Below the pieces are notes generated by a model. That model did no database searches. It was not told the DNA's origin and saw only the letters and a program-made list of their open reading frames with translations. 64,000 nt of DNA from Pseudoalteromonas phenolica (lineage in GTDB: Bacteria; Pseudomonadota; Gammaproteobacteria; Enterobacterales; Alteromonadaceae): the NCBI RefSeq assembly GCF_001444405.1, contig NZ_CP013188.1, forward strand, positions 806,001 through 870,000. Reading direction: 5' to 3'. A program made the position numbers and the translations under genes. Numbering within the stretch: the stretch's first letter is position 1; every line of letters begins with the position of its first letter. This document shows positions 44,107 to 53,583 of the stretch, in pieces.

Positions 44107-46713
44107 CTAGAAAGTGTAGGTTGCTTTTACGTAATAGAAGCCACCATTAATCCCATATGGAGAGGTTTCATAGTACTTACCACCCCAGTTATTATTAGGA
44201 ATACCTGTTGCTCGTTCAAAATCTAATTTTTCAGGTTCTTGATCAAAAATGTTATTCGCACCTGCCGTAAAGCTTAAAGACTCTGTTGCATAGTAAGTTA
44301 CTTCTGCGTCAAAAGTGAATGATGGATCTGCCATAATAGCTGTTGCATCATAATCTACGTGAACGCCCTGATACTCACCGAAATAGTTGTAACGAATAAA
44401 GCCTGAGAAATCTTCCCACTGTTGTGACCAAGTGTAAGTTGCACGGTGCTGAGGTAGGTCTTCCTCAAGTCGTTTAACCTTAAAATCACCAGTAATTGCT
44501 GAGAATTTGTCTACTGTGGTCTCATTCCAGTTGTAAGCCATACTGAAAGTTGCATAGCCACCTAACAAATCCATAGAGTAGTTAGCAACTAAGTCTACCC
44601 CTTGTGTTGTAGTATCGAAATCGTTCGTGAAGAAACTAACTTGAGCGATACTATCAACGTTTGGTACACCATCTGCTTTAAGTGCAACCTTTTGTTCATC
44701 AGTTAAGTTAATTTTATCAGATTGACTGATACGGTCTTCTACTTTGATGTTGTAGTAATCAATAGTAAGGAATAAATCTCCAGATTGATAAACTGCACCA
44801 AACGTATAACTTTCAGACTCTTCAGGTTGTAGTTCTGTACCCCCAAGAATTTGTGAAACAGGGTTTGTAGGAGGAAGTAATGCTGAGTCAACAAGTACAC
44901 CACTACTTAAGTTTGTTTGTACGTTACTTACGTTAGCTTGACCTACTGTTGGAGCACGGAAACCTGTACTCATTGAACCACGTAGAGACAAATCATCAGT
45001 TAATTGATATTGACCTGTTACTTTGTAATTGGTTGTTGAGCCGAATGAATCATAATCTTCATAACGTAGCGCCCATCCCATTAAAAATTCATCAGTAAAT
45101 GGTGTTTCAATATCAACATATGCTGCGTAATTGCGTCGTGTGAATTCACCTGCAGCAGACGGCTTAAAACCAGGGAAACCGTTTGAACCAATACCAAAAC
45201 CTTGTTGTGTCAAAGGACCTGCAATAAATGAAGCTTCATCGCCAGCAATGACCTCAAATGTTTCTTCGTGCCATTCTAAGCCTGCTGCGACGTTTACGTC
45301 ATACGCAAGACCGAAATCATAGCCTTTTGAAATATCGGCATTAAAGTTCTTTTCTAATTGAATATATTTACCAGGACTGAAATCCATAGGTGTTTCTGCA
45401 CCTAAAGATGCATTAACAGTATTGGTAATAAAATAGCGTGACTCATTGCGACCTACAGAACCGCTTAAGTCATAATATGCGCCTTCAAATGTACCGCTTT
45501 CAATTTCACCTTTGGTACCAACTGTAAATGATGTATCAGTGATATTACCACCGAAGAATGGCGTGAAGCCTGCTGGTAAAATTTCGTTAAACGCAAAACA
45601 GTTCTGACCAATATCTGAATTTGATGCGATTTGTTGATAAGCAGCAATTTGTGTCACATCTAAAATACGATTGCCATCAGCATCTTTAAGGTTAACCGTC
45701 GGACATGAAATACCTGAGTCTAGGCCATCTAAATCAGCAACAAGTAGAGTGTCACCGCCATCATTTGAATAAACTTGAGGGCGAGTTTGTGGATTACGAT
45801 AATAGAAACCACCTTTTACATCACGCTCTGAATAATTACCAAACATATAGAATTCAGAGCTGTTTGACAGTTCTAATCCGACATTACCAAAAAGAGTGAA
45901 ATCATCTTTAATTTCAGGTGCACCCCAAACTTGGGCTGGGTTTCTTACACCAGGTACACCAGCTGCGTCATAGGCTGCAGCATCTGGACGTTGAACACTT
46001 CTGCTAGTCGCATCTGAGTTTTTGTATTGAAAACTTAAGTTTGCAAAGCCGTCATCAGAAAATGGTAAGCCTACATTACCTTCAATGGTTGTTGTGTCAC
46101 CGTCGCCTTCAAAATATTGACCTTGTTTTACTGCAAATGAACCACCTTCAGAGGCATCTTTTAGAACAAAGTTAATAACGCCTGCAATTGCATCTGAACC
46201 ATATTGAGCGGCTGCACCATCACGAAGTACTTCAACTTGTTTTAATGCAATACTTGGGATAACTGAAATATCAGGACCTTGCGCACCATCATTAATACCA
46301 CCGCCAAGGAAAGCGATAACCGATGAACGATGGCGGCGTTTACCATTTAAAAGGATTAATGTACTGTCTGCTGGTAAACCACGTAAGTTTGCAGGACGGA
46401 CTAATGAGGCTGCATCACTAATAGGGTTTTGGTGAACGTTAAGTGATGGAACAGAGCCTTTTAATAGCTCTAGCATATCGTCACCCCCAGCTTTAGAAAG
46501 TTCGTCACCACCGATAATATCAACCGGTACGGGCGAGTCACCGACTGAACGCGGTGCTGCACGAGAACCTACAACTGCAATCTTTTCGATATTCTTTTTT
46601 GCACCTTCATTACTTTCTTCTGCATAGGCTGTCGCGCTTAACAAGCCTACCGAAGCGGTAGATGCAAGTGCGTAAGTAATAGCACGGCTTACGTTTGATA
46701 ATTTTAACTTCAT
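44107..46713 (-). CDS. TonB-dependent receptor (large, substrate unknown)
   Basis: 868 residues from the Met at 46713, which has gggga upstream; the longer frame to 46740 adds 9 unlikely residues. Signal peptide, then a TonB-box-like EKIAVVGSR, plug (LILLNGKRRH, AAAQYGSDAIAGVINFVLK) and a barrel with long loops ending in VKATYTF. It belongs to the group of large Alteromonadales receptors used for peptides, carbohydrates or other nutrients; the ligand is not readable. A TAATGCAAAT palindrome lies 119 bp upstream. Confidence 0.88.
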   Translation of the reverse strand: MKLKLSNVSRAITYALASTASVGLLSATAYAEESNEGAKKNIEKIAVVGSRAAPRSVGDSPVPVDIIGGDELSKAGGDDMLELLKGSVPSLNVHQNPISDAASLVRPANLRGLPADSTLILLNGKRRHRSSVIAFLGGGINDGAQGPDISVIPSIALKQVEVLRDGAAAQYGSDAIAGVINFVLKDASEGGSFAVKQGQYFEGDGDTTTIEGNVGLPFSDDGFANLSFQYKNSDATSRSVQRPDAAAYDAAGVPGVRNPAQVWGAPEIKDDFTLFGNVGLELSNSSEFYMFGNYSERDVKGGFYYRNPQTRPQVYSNDGGDTLLVADLDGLDSGISCPTVNLKDADGNRILDVTQIAAYQQIASNSDIGQNCFAFNEILPAGFTPFFGGNITDTSFTVGTKGEIESGTFEGAYYDLSGSVGRNESRYFITNTVNASLGAETPMDFSPGKYIQLEKNFNADISKGYDFGLAYDVNVAAGLEWHEETFEVIAGDEASFIAGPLTQQGFGIGSNGFPGFKPSAAGEFTRRNYAAYVDIETPFTDEFLMGWALRYEDYDSFGSTTNYKVTGQYQLTDDLSLRGSMSTGFRAPTVGQANVSNVQTNLSSGVLVDSALLPPTNPVSQILGGTELQPEESESYTFGAVYQSGDLFLTIDYYNIKVEDRISQSDKINLTDEQKVALKADGVPNVDSIAQVSFFTNDFDTTTQGVDLVANYSMDLLGGYATFSMAYNWNETTVDKFSAITGDFKVKRLEEDLPQHRATYTWSQQWEDFSGFIRYNYFGEYQGVHVDYDATAIMADPSFTFDAEVTYYATESLSFTAGANNIFDQEPEKLDFERATGIPNNNWGGKYYETSPYGINGGFYYVKATYTF

Positions 46714-46831
46714 CCTGTTTCCCCAGATTAATGTTGTCATTAAGGTTTCTTATAAATTTTTAACAAGCACAATAAGCTTTTAGCAATAAGCTAATTTAAC
46801 CTGTTAATTATTGATACATTTAGTTAACACA

Positions 46832-46854
46832 TAATGCAAATAAAATTTGCATTA
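46832..46854. promoter_or_regulatory. TAATGCAAAT palindrome upstream of TonB receptor gene
   Basis: taatgcaaat (46832-46841) and atttgcatta (46845-46854) are exact inverted copies with an aaa spacer. The same half-site occurs at 57665-57674 before the imelysin cluster. Could be a Fur variant or a distinct operator. Confidence 0.55.
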
Positions 46855-46990
46855 ACGATAAAAGTAGACATGACAATAGGAAAGCGCAAATAGAAAACAT
46901 AACTTTTTGTAAAGTATGAAATATTTTTCTAAAATCGGGAAGGGTAGGAACACATTCGTGTTCCTAAGAAATATTATGCTTTGGTCTAAT

Positions 46991-47152
46991 TTATGTTTTG
47001 TTTAGCTTTTCGTTAACCTCAAGCCAAGCTTTTCTTTGTTCCCTATAGGTATCCCAAACACAGGGGCAGCAGCTACCACCGCCACAACATTCATCTGGCT
47101 TTGGTTTTTGTGGTTCTTCTATAGGTTTTTGTATTTTAGTGTTTTTTAACAT
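46991..47152 (-). CDS. Small Cys-rich oxidoreductase-like protein
   Basis: 53 residues. An N-terminal Pro/Lys-rich stretch precedes DECCGGGSCCPCVWDTYRE, the hallmark of the oxidoreductase-like (Oxidored-like, PF09791) domain. Then RKAWLEVNEKL. Reads cleanly from ATG at 47152 to TAA at 46991. Function in bacteria is not known; it may bind metal or take part in redox chemistry. Between the TonB receptor and the LETM1-like gene. Confidence 0.75.
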   Translation of the reverse strand: MLKNTKIQKPIEEPQKPKPDECCGGGSCCPCVWDTYREQRKAWLEVNEKLNKT

Positions 47153-47238
47153 GAGTTGTGAGAGGATGCTTAAATATTTAGTAAGAGTTTAACAAGTTTT
47201 GCTAAACTAACAGAGTGATTAATAGGTAATGGTGAGTA

Positions 47239-47610
47239 ATGCGCCTAATTAAAGTTGTACACAAAGCACCAATAAGGGTTGCCAGAATTAGCAAAAGAAG
47301 GCAGCAGGTTAGGCTTAGGCGTTCTATGCTCGCTTTGAAAATTGCGCTTGCACAAGAAAAACAAGAAACCAAAGAAATGTTAGATATTTACAAGCGTTAT
47401 AGCTTTGGAGATGCACATAAATCAGAACTAAAAGTAGCCAATGAGCAGCTTGTCGATATTCTTAAAGGGTTAGGTCTAGGGGTATTTGCTGTACTTCCTT
47501 TCGCACCTATCACTATTCCGCTTATTGTTAAGTTGGGTCAATGGGTTGGTGTTGATGTATTACCAAGTTCATTTTCATTATCTAATAAATCTTCTAAATC
47601 ACGTAAATAA
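47239..47610 (+). CDS. LETM1-like membrane protein
   Basis: 123 residues. The N-terminal half is basic and alpha-helical; one hydrophobic segment (KGLGLGVFAVLPFAPITIPLIVKLGQ) followed by DVLPSSF recalls the LETM1-like TM motif. The family is linked to ion homeostasis in mitochondria; the bacterial role is undefined. The domain match is from memory of the VLPF...LPSSF pattern and is modest. Confidence 0.6.
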   Translation: MRLIKVVHKAPIRVARISKRRQQVRLRRSMLALKIALAQEKQETKEMLDIYKRYSFGDAHKSELKVANEQLVDILKGLGLGVFAVLPFAPITIPLIVKLGQWVGVDVLPSSFSLSNKSSKSRK

Positions 47611-47669
47611 GTGATCTCTTTACGCTAAATTGTTATTCTCTAAATAGACGCAAAAACACAGAGAATAAT

Positions 47670-49034
47670 ATGCAACTTCCAATCATTCATGCCGATACAG
47701 GTACACCGATTAAATTTATTGAAAAATCAAATTTTGAAACTTGGCTTTCATCGCAAGAAAGCTTTGTAAAAAGTTATGTTGATGCAACGCGCTCTGCTAA
47801 TAGCAACATAATTGTGGTGCCTAAACAAAACGCAACTGGACTTGAATTCGTTGTTGTAACTGTTACTGATGTAACTGATATGTGGAATGCCGGTGATTTA
47901 GCAAAACAATTACCTAAGGGTCAGTACACGCTTGATGTTAATGAAGACTCTTTGCTTGGTTATGCGCTTAGCTTCGTATTAGGTGCTTATCAGTTTGCCG
48001 TCTATAAGTCTCTGCCAGCTATTGAATCTAAAATCGCGATTACTAATGAAGAAACCTTTAATAAAGTAAAACAGCAAGCAGAGGCCATTTATTTGGTTCG
48101 TGACTTGGTTAACATGCCAGCAGCAGACATGATGCCTCAACACCTTGCTGAAACTATGGAAGAGTTAGCAGCACGCTTTGACGGTCAGTTTAGCCAAATT
48201 ATTGGTGACGAATTATTAGAGCAAAATTACCCAACAATTCACATGGTGGGTCGTGCAAGTGACAACAAACCAAGATTACTTGATTTAGTATGGGGTGACG
48301 AGAATGCACCTAAACTAACACTTGTTGGTAAAGGTGTCTGTTTCGACTCTGGTGGTTTAGACTTAAAACCAGCCGCAGGTATGCGCAATATGAAGAAAGA
48401 TATGGGCGGGGCTGCTCATGTTATCGGTCTTGCGCAAATGATCATGGCTGCAAATCTACCTGTTAGACTTCGTGTGCTTGTTCCTGCTGTTGAAAATGCA
48501 GTGTCTCGAAATGCTTTTAGACCTGGCGATGTGATTAAAACACGCAAGGGCATCACGGTTGAGATTGATAACACTGATGCTGAAGGTCGCCTAGTATTAT
48601 GTGATGCATTAGCTGAAGCACAAACTGAAAATCCTGATCTGCTTATCGATTTTGCAACTTTAACAGGCGCATGTCGTATTGCATTAGGTACAGAGCTTCC
48701 TGGTTTTTATTCGACTGACCAAGCAATTGCAAGTGACATCATGGCTCAAGGTTTACAAAACCAAGATCCTGTTTGGCAGCTTCCTCTTTTCGATCAATAT
48801 AAAGCTTTGTTTAAGAGTGATGTTGCAGACATCGCTAACTGTGGCTCGACGCCATTTGGTGGGTCAATTACAGCAGCGTTATATCTTAAAGAGTTTGTTG
48901 AGCCAGCAACTACGCCTTGGCTTCACTTTGATGTGATGGCTTATAACATCAGACCATTACCAGGTCGCCCAGTAGGTGGTGAAGGCTTAGGGCTCCGTGC
49001 TACATTTGACTATTTAGCTTCACGCTATAAATAG
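47670..49034 (+). CDS. M17 leucyl aminopeptidase family protein
   Basis: 454 residues. The C-terminal catalytic domain carries GKGVCFDSGGLDLKP (metal Lys and Asp), DMGGAAHV and the signature NTDAEGRL, plus DFATLTGACR. Two-metal cytoplasmic aminopeptidase involved in peptide turnover. Shorter than PepA and close to the PepB-like group; specific naming is not safe. Convergent with pepD and separated by a strong terminator. Confidence 0.92.
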   Translation: MQLPIIHADTGTPIKFIEKSNFETWLSSQESFVKSYVDATRSANSNIIVVPKQNATGLEFVVVTVTDVTDMWNAGDLAKQLPKGQYTLDVNEDSLLGYALSFVLGAYQFAVYKSLPAIESKIAITNEETFNKVKQQAEAIYLVRDLVNMPAADMMPQHLAETMEELAARFDGQFSQIIGDELLEQNYPTIHMVGRASDNKPRLLDLVWGDENAPKLTLVGKGVCFDSGGLDLKPAAGMRNMKKDMGGAAHVIGLAQMIMAANLPVRLRVLVPAVENAVSRNAFRPGDVIKTRKGITVEIDNTDAEGRLVLCDALAEAQTENPDLLIDFATLTGACRIALGTELPGFYSTDQAIASDIMAQGLQNQDPVWQLPLFDQYKALFKSDVADIANCGSTPFGGSITAALYLKEFVEPATTPWLHFDVMAYNIRPLPGRPVGGEGLGLRATFDYLASRYK

Positions 49035-49057
49035 ACATCGATAAACTTATAAAATAG

Positions 49058-49088
49058 AAATGCGAACCAATGGGTTCGCATTTTTTTT
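49058..49088. terminator. Strong intrinsic terminator
   Basis: aaatgcgaacc (49058-49068), loop aatg, ggttcgcattt (49073-49083), then T-run to 49088. Ends the M17 gene on the + strand and may work for the convergent pepD through the A/T flank on the other side. Confidence 0.92.
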
Positions 49089-49096
49089 AGGAAGTA

Positions 49097-50575
49097 TTAT
49101 TTAGCAGGAATGTTCTCTAAGATAGCCTTCATTTGTTGCCAATATAAACCTACTGACTCAATGTTAACCTTTTCATCTGGAGAGTGAGGGAACTTGATAG
49201 TCGGGCCAAATGAAATCATGTCCATTTCTGGATATGGTTCTTTAAATAGACCACACTCTAGGCCTGCATGAATAACCATGATATGCGGTTTATGGCCATA
49301 AATATCTTCATATACGTCACGGAATGTATGCAAAATTTGAGAATCAGGGTCTGGTTTCCAACCTGGATATGCTCCACTGAATTCAATCGTTGCGCCAGCT
49401 AAGCTTGCTAGAGACGCAAGTGTACCTTCTACGTCAGTACGACCAGAATCAATTAAAGAGCGGATCAAACAAAGCACTTCGATGCTGTCTTCATTTGTTT
49501 CAATGACACCCATATTCAACGATGTTTCAACTACGCCTTGAATGTCATCACTCATTCTGACTACGCCATTTGGACAGGCATTCAGCAGTGATAAGATGGT
49601 ATTTTGGCTACTTGCGCTTAATGGCAAAGTATCACTTTCAAATGTTTGCGCTTTAAAAGATAAGTTTGCTTCAATGGCGCTTAATTCGGTTTTTGTTAGT
49701 GTTTCAAACTCACAGATTAAGTTATGAAATGCGTCTAGTTGTGCATTTTCAACTAACACTTCAGCATACGCTTCACGAGGGATCGCGTTTCTTAGTGAAC
49801 CGCCATTAAAAGCCACTAACTGAACGTTTAAGTCGGCTGTGTGATTTTTCAAAAAACGTGCAAGGAGTTTATTAGCATTAGCGCGGCCATTATGAATGTC
49901 TACGCCAGAGTGACCACCTCTTAACCCATTTAGAACAAGTTTTAAACGTGTTGTATTTTTATTGATTGCTTGACGTTCTAATTGCAAAGTGAGACTTGCA
50001 TCGACGCCACCGGCACAGCCCATGTAAATCTCACCTTCTTGCTCAGAATCTGTATTTAGAAGAATGTCGCCTTCTAACCAGCCAGCTTCTAAACCGAATG
50101 CGCCAGTCATACCCGCTTCTTCATCAATGGTTAGAAGTACTTCAAGCGGACCATGTTTAATGTCATCAGCAGCCAATACAGCAAGGCACGATGCCATACC
50201 TATGCCGTTGTCAGCACCTAAAGTTGTGTCAGTTGCAGTAACCCATTCGCCGTCGATGTAAGGTTTAATCGAGTCTGTTACAAAGTCGTGATCTGTACCG
50301 TCATTCTTTTGAGGCACCATATCAATATGGGCTTGAAGCACAACCGGTTTTTTATTTTCCATGCCAGGGTAAGCAGGCTTTTTGATAAATACGTTGCCTG
50401 TATCATCTCTTTTAACTTCGAGAGACTGGCTTTTTGCCCACTCAATAATGAATTGTGCAAGTGCTTCTTCGTGCTTTGAAGGATGCGGAATAGAACAAAT
50501 TTGATCGAAGAATTGCCAAATTGCTTGAGGTTCTAATTGGCTAATTTCTGAATGTGGAGTGAACAATGTTTTCAA
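49097..50575 (-). CDS. pepD: Aminoacyl-histidine dipeptidase (peptidase D)
   Basis: 492 residues, close to E. coli PepD. Metal-site motifs LQAHIDMVPQKN and DNGIGMASCLAVL, EEAGM catalytic Glu, GGHSGVDIHNGRANAN and the C-terminal IIHAGLECGLF, with PHSPDE. Cytosolic zinc M20 peptidase that cleaves Xaa-His dipeptides. The frame starts with TTG and the N terminus aligns to the E. coli protein, so the TTG is likely real. Its ribosome site, aaggg, lies inside a 16-bp inverted repeat. Confidence 0.94.
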   Translation of the reverse strand: MKTLFTPHSEISQLEPQAIWQFFDQICSIPHPSKHEEALAQFIIEWAKSQSLEVKRDDTGNVFIKKPAYPGMENKKPVVLQAHIDMVPQKNDGTDHDFVTDSIKPYIDGEWVTATDTTLGADNGIGMASCLAVLAADDIKHGPLEVLLTIDEEAGMTGAFGLEAGWLEGDILLNTDSEQEGEIYMGCAGGVDASLTLQLERQAINKNTTRLKLVLNGLRGGHSGVDIHNGRANANKLLARFLKNHTADLNVQLVAFNGGSLRNAIPREAYAEVLVENAQLDAFHNLICEFETLTKTELSAIEANLSFKAQTFESDTLPLSASSQNTILSLLNACPNGVVRMSDDIQGVVETSLNMGVIETNEDSIEVLCLIRSLIDSGRTDVEGTLASLASLAGATIEFSGAYPGWKPDPDSQILHTFRDVYEDIYGHKPHIMVIHAGLECGLFKEPYPEMDMISFGPTIKFPHSPDEKVNIESVGLYWQQMKAILENIPAK

Positions 50576-50580
50576 TGTTT

Positions 50581-50629
50581 TGCCCTTATTTGAATGTAAC
50601 TATTTAATATTACCATTCAAATAAGGGCA
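50581..50629 (-). promoter_or_regulatory. Hairpin enclosing the pepD ribosome-binding site
   Basis: tgcccttatttgaatg (50581-50596) and cattcaaataagggca (50614-50629) are perfect inverted copies. On the minus strand the second arm of the hairpin contains aaggg, 8 nt before the TTG start of pepD. No T-run follows, so this looks like translational control or an RNA processing site rather than a terminator. Confidence 0.7.
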
Positions 50630-50638
50630 GAGGATAGC

Positions 50639-51703
50639 TTACTGGCAGTACTTGATGGCGTCAGCCATTATCTCTAGCCCTGTTTGTTTACACTCTGGCA
50701 GCTCAGCTTTACTTTCAATGATAGGCGTAACGCGCTCGCCCCATTTTATATAACTTGCAGCCCAAGTTAATCCTGCACCAAATGCTGCACTCATTATATG
50801 ACTATGTGGTTTTATTTTGCCTTGCTCTAACGCTTCACACAGTGCAATTGGGATAGTAGCAGCAGAGGTGTTACCATAATGCTGGATATTGACCATCACT
50901 TTGTCATCATTAAGCTGTAATTGTTTGGCTATGGCTTGAATAATTCTTAGATTTGCTTGGTGAGGGATAAGCATATCGATGTCTTCGAATGCTAAATTAG
51001 CTTGTGATAGCACATCATCACAGGCTTCACTCATGCCTTTTACCGCGCGCTTAAAGATGTCTTTACCTTGGAACAAAATATCAGAAGGTTGTGACGAATC
51101 ATGCTTATCTATGTCAGTGCCGAAGTTTCGGATATGAAGAATTTCTCTGTCTTCTGAATCACAGCCTGTTTTTGTTGCTAACAAGCCAGATTCTTCACTT
51201 GATGCTTCAAGCACAACTGCACCTGCACCGTCACCAAATAAAACGGCACTGTCACGTTTTGCCCAGTTAACATGCCAAAGCATTCTCTCAGCTGCAATAA
51301 CAACTGCGCGCTTTACCATACCAGCGCGAATTTGTGCTGTTGCATTTTGTAATGCATATAAGAAGCCAGAACAAGCAGCATTGACATCACATGCAGCTGC
51401 ACCAGTTGCACCGATTTGCTGCTGAACATATGACGCTGTATTTGCAACAAGTGTAGACGGGGTGCACGTGGCAAGTAATACTAGGTCAATGTCTTCTCCT
51501 GCAATACCTGCACAATCCAATGCACGTTTAGCTGCAACAGTCGCTAATTCACCAGTACCAACATGACTGACTCTTCTCGATTTTATGCCTGTGCGAGTTG
51601 AAATCCACTCATCTGTGGTGTCGACTACTGTGCTTATATCTTCGTTTGAAAGTGTTGCTGGTGGTGTACATTTACCCCAGCCAATAATTTTGGCGTATTG
51701 CAT
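50639..51703 (-). CDS. 3-oxoacyl-ACP synthase III family protein
   Basis: 354 residues. Thiolase fold with the active Cys in NAACSGFLYAL, His in LIPHQANLR and Asn in HYGNTSAAT, a full KAS III triad. FabH is the canonical enzyme for fatty-acid initiation; this copy stands outside the fab gene cluster and is about 35 residues longer at the C terminus, so it may be a secondary KAS III with a different acyl substrate. It is upstream of pepD on the same strand. ATG with gagat upstream. Confidence 0.87.
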   Translation of the reverse strand: MQYAKIIGWGKCTPPATLSNEDISTVVDTTDEWISTRTGIKSRRVSHVGTGELATVAAKRALDCAGIAGEDIDLVLLATCTPSTLVANTASYVQQQIGATGAAACDVNAACSGFLYALQNATAQIRAGMVKRAVVIAAERMLWHVNWAKRDSAVLFGDGAGAVVLEASSEESGLLATKTGCDSEDREILHIRNFGTDIDKHDSSQPSDILFQGKDIFKRAVKGMSEACDDVLSQANLAFEDIDMLIPHQANLRIIQAIAKQLQLNDDKVMVNIQHYGNTSAATIPIALCEALEQGKIKPHSHIMSAAFGAGLTWAASYIKWGERVTPIIESKAELPECKQTGLEIMADAIKYCQ

Positions 51704-51826
51704 AGTTTCTTATCTCATCTGACCAGACGGGGTTTATAACAAACTTCTTTTTGTAATTCTAGTCAACGATATTTTATGTAGCGTGGAGAAGTAGTCTAAG
51801 CTTAGATTAAAGTCTTTGAATTTGGG

Positions 51827-52234
51827 ATGTTTATGCCAAAAAAAATGACAACTACGTTATTAAGCCACCTTATTGAATTAGAGAGGCTGTTACTAGATCC
51901 TGTTGTAAGGTCTTCAAAAAACCAAATAAGTAATTTGCTGCATAGTGATTTTTATGAAATCTCAGCCAATGGTTTGATGTTTAACAAACAGCATGTACTT
52001 GGTAGGTTACCACTTGAAAAAATCCCACAAATTTATAATCAAGATTTTAGAGGACAAGTACTCACAGAGTCGCTAGCTCAACTGACGTATCATGCAGCTT
52101 ATAGAATGAATGTCCAACATGCTTTAAATTTCTCAATTCGAATGTCTATTTGGACAAAGACAGAGTCTGGTTGGCAATTGCTTTTTCATCAGGGGACCCC
52201 ATGCCCTGAATTCGCTTTAAGTTTTGATGAATAG
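51827..52234 (+). CDS. DUF4440-like NTF2-fold protein
   Basis: 135 residues. The SNTF2-like pattern is seen in SDFYEISANGLMFNKQHVLGRLP and the closing SGWQLLFHQGTPCP. No signal peptide. Several in-frame ATGs lie at the start, with only a weak ribosome site. DUF4440/NTF2-like proteins are small ligand-binding or isomerase-like folds; the function here is unknown. Confidence 0.7.
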   Translation: MFMPKKMTTTLLSHLIELERLLLDPVVRSSKNQISNLLHSDFYEISANGLMFNKQHVLGRLPLEKIPQIYNQDFRGQVLTESLAQLTYHAAYRMNVQHALNFSIRMSIWTKTESGWQLLFHQGTPCPEFALSFDE

Positions 52235-52353
52235 AATAAATTAGCGTTTTTAGTATAGTTTAGATTGTTTTATATCAACTAAAGTCAGGTTTAGTTTTAC
52301 CCACTTCTCTGAGTCCGTTAAAGTATCGTTCAAATTATCTATGAGCATGTTGA

Positions 52354-53583
52354 ATGATCAGTTTTTCACCGCAATCAGCCATTGGTCGTTTGTTATTACT
52401 GCGTACTATTGCTATTTTGATCCAACTTCTGTTAGTACTAGCCTCTGCATTTTGGTTTGACAAATCTATAGAGCTTTTACCTGTTTTAATCGTGATTGCA
52501 TTTGAGTCTTGCTTTCAATTGTTCAGCGTACTGGCCTACAGAAAAACTAGCGAAGCTGCTCCATCAGGTATGATGCTTCAACTGTTAGCTGATGTTATTT
52601 TCATGACGATATTATTGAGCTTGTCAGGAGGGGCGAGTAACGCTTTTGTATCCATGCTGATAATTCCTATTGTGATTGCAGCAGTCACTTTACCTAGTCA
52701 GTTTGTTTTGATTATATCGTTATCTTCATTGATCGCATATGGCTACCTTTTTGCTACTATGGGCGGCAATCACATGCACCATATGGACATGGAGCTCCAT
52801 TTTAAAGGTATGTGGGCAAACTTTGTTTTGAGTGTCTTTATTGTTGTGATGGTGGTCATGGCAATGGCTAAACAATTACGAACAAAAGAGCAGTCTTTGG
52901 CAAAAGTAAGAGAGAAGCAGCTTAAAAATGAACAGCTCATAGCACTTGGAAGTGCAGCTGCTCAGGCAACTCATCAGTTGGCAACTCCTCTTGGTAATAT
53001 TAATTTATTATTCGAAGAGTTAAAGGAAGATTACCCTGAACATCCAGCCTTGGAGGATATGGGCAAAGCTATAAATATTTGTAAAGAGCAACTTGAATTA
53101 TTTCGAGCTCAAACTGAAAGGTTTAAATCATCAGATAGCTTCGGTGTTCAGAGTACAGCCTCTATACTTGAAGAATTAGAGACTTTGATGGCTTTACAAT
53201 TTCCAGAGCAAAATTTGACAATGGATGACGTTGCTGATGCCGATGTGAGTGATGATCCTATGTTGATCCCTGCCTTGTTGAATGTACTTTCAAACGCTGC
53301 ACAGGCAAATAATAAAACCAATTCAAAAGAAATTATTATAAAGAGTAAAATTGAAAAAGGCACTTGGGTGCTTTCCATTACAGATCATGGCCCAGGTATC
53401 GATCCTAAAAAAATGGAGCGCCTTGGTCACACCATTGTGAAGAGTGAGTCAGGTCTTGGTATGGCATTGGTACTATCACATGCATCGATAGAGCGTTTGA
53501 AAGGTGCAATTCAATTAGAAAATCAATATCAGTATGGTGCGAAGACGACCATTTCTCTGCCAATTAAAGAAAATAAATTATGA
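52354..53583 (+). CDS. RegB/PrrB-like redox sensor histidine kinase
   Basis: 409 residues with five or six TM helices (about 10-180), a GGASNAF loop that recalls the quinone-binding GGXXNPF motif of RegB, and a cytoplasmic kinase with H-box ATHQLATPLGN, N-box NVLSNAAQA, and DHGPGID with GLGMAL. In RegB the H-box reads AHELGTPL; this one is slightly different. Senses the quinone pool redox state in the family. ATGA-overlaps the response-regulator gene. Confidence 0.87.
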   Translation: MISFSPQSAIGRLLLLRTIAILIQLLLVLASAFWFDKSIELLPVLIVIAFESCFQLFSVLAYRKTSEAAPSGMMLQLLADVIFMTILLSLSGGASNAFVSMLIIPIVIAAVTLPSQFVLIISLSSLIAYGYLFATMGGNHMHHMDMELHFKGMWANFVLSVFIVVMVVMAMAKQLRTKEQSLAKVREKQLKNEQLIALGSAAAQATHQLATPLGNINLLFEELKEDYPEHPALEDMGKAINICKEQLELFRAQTERFKSSDSFGVQSTASILEELETLMALQFPEQNLTMDDVADADVSDDPMLIPALLNVLSNAAQANNKTNSKEIIIKSKIEKGTWVLSITDHGPGIDPKKMERLGHTIVKSESGLGMALVLSHASIERLKGAIQLENQYQYGAKTTISLPIKENKL

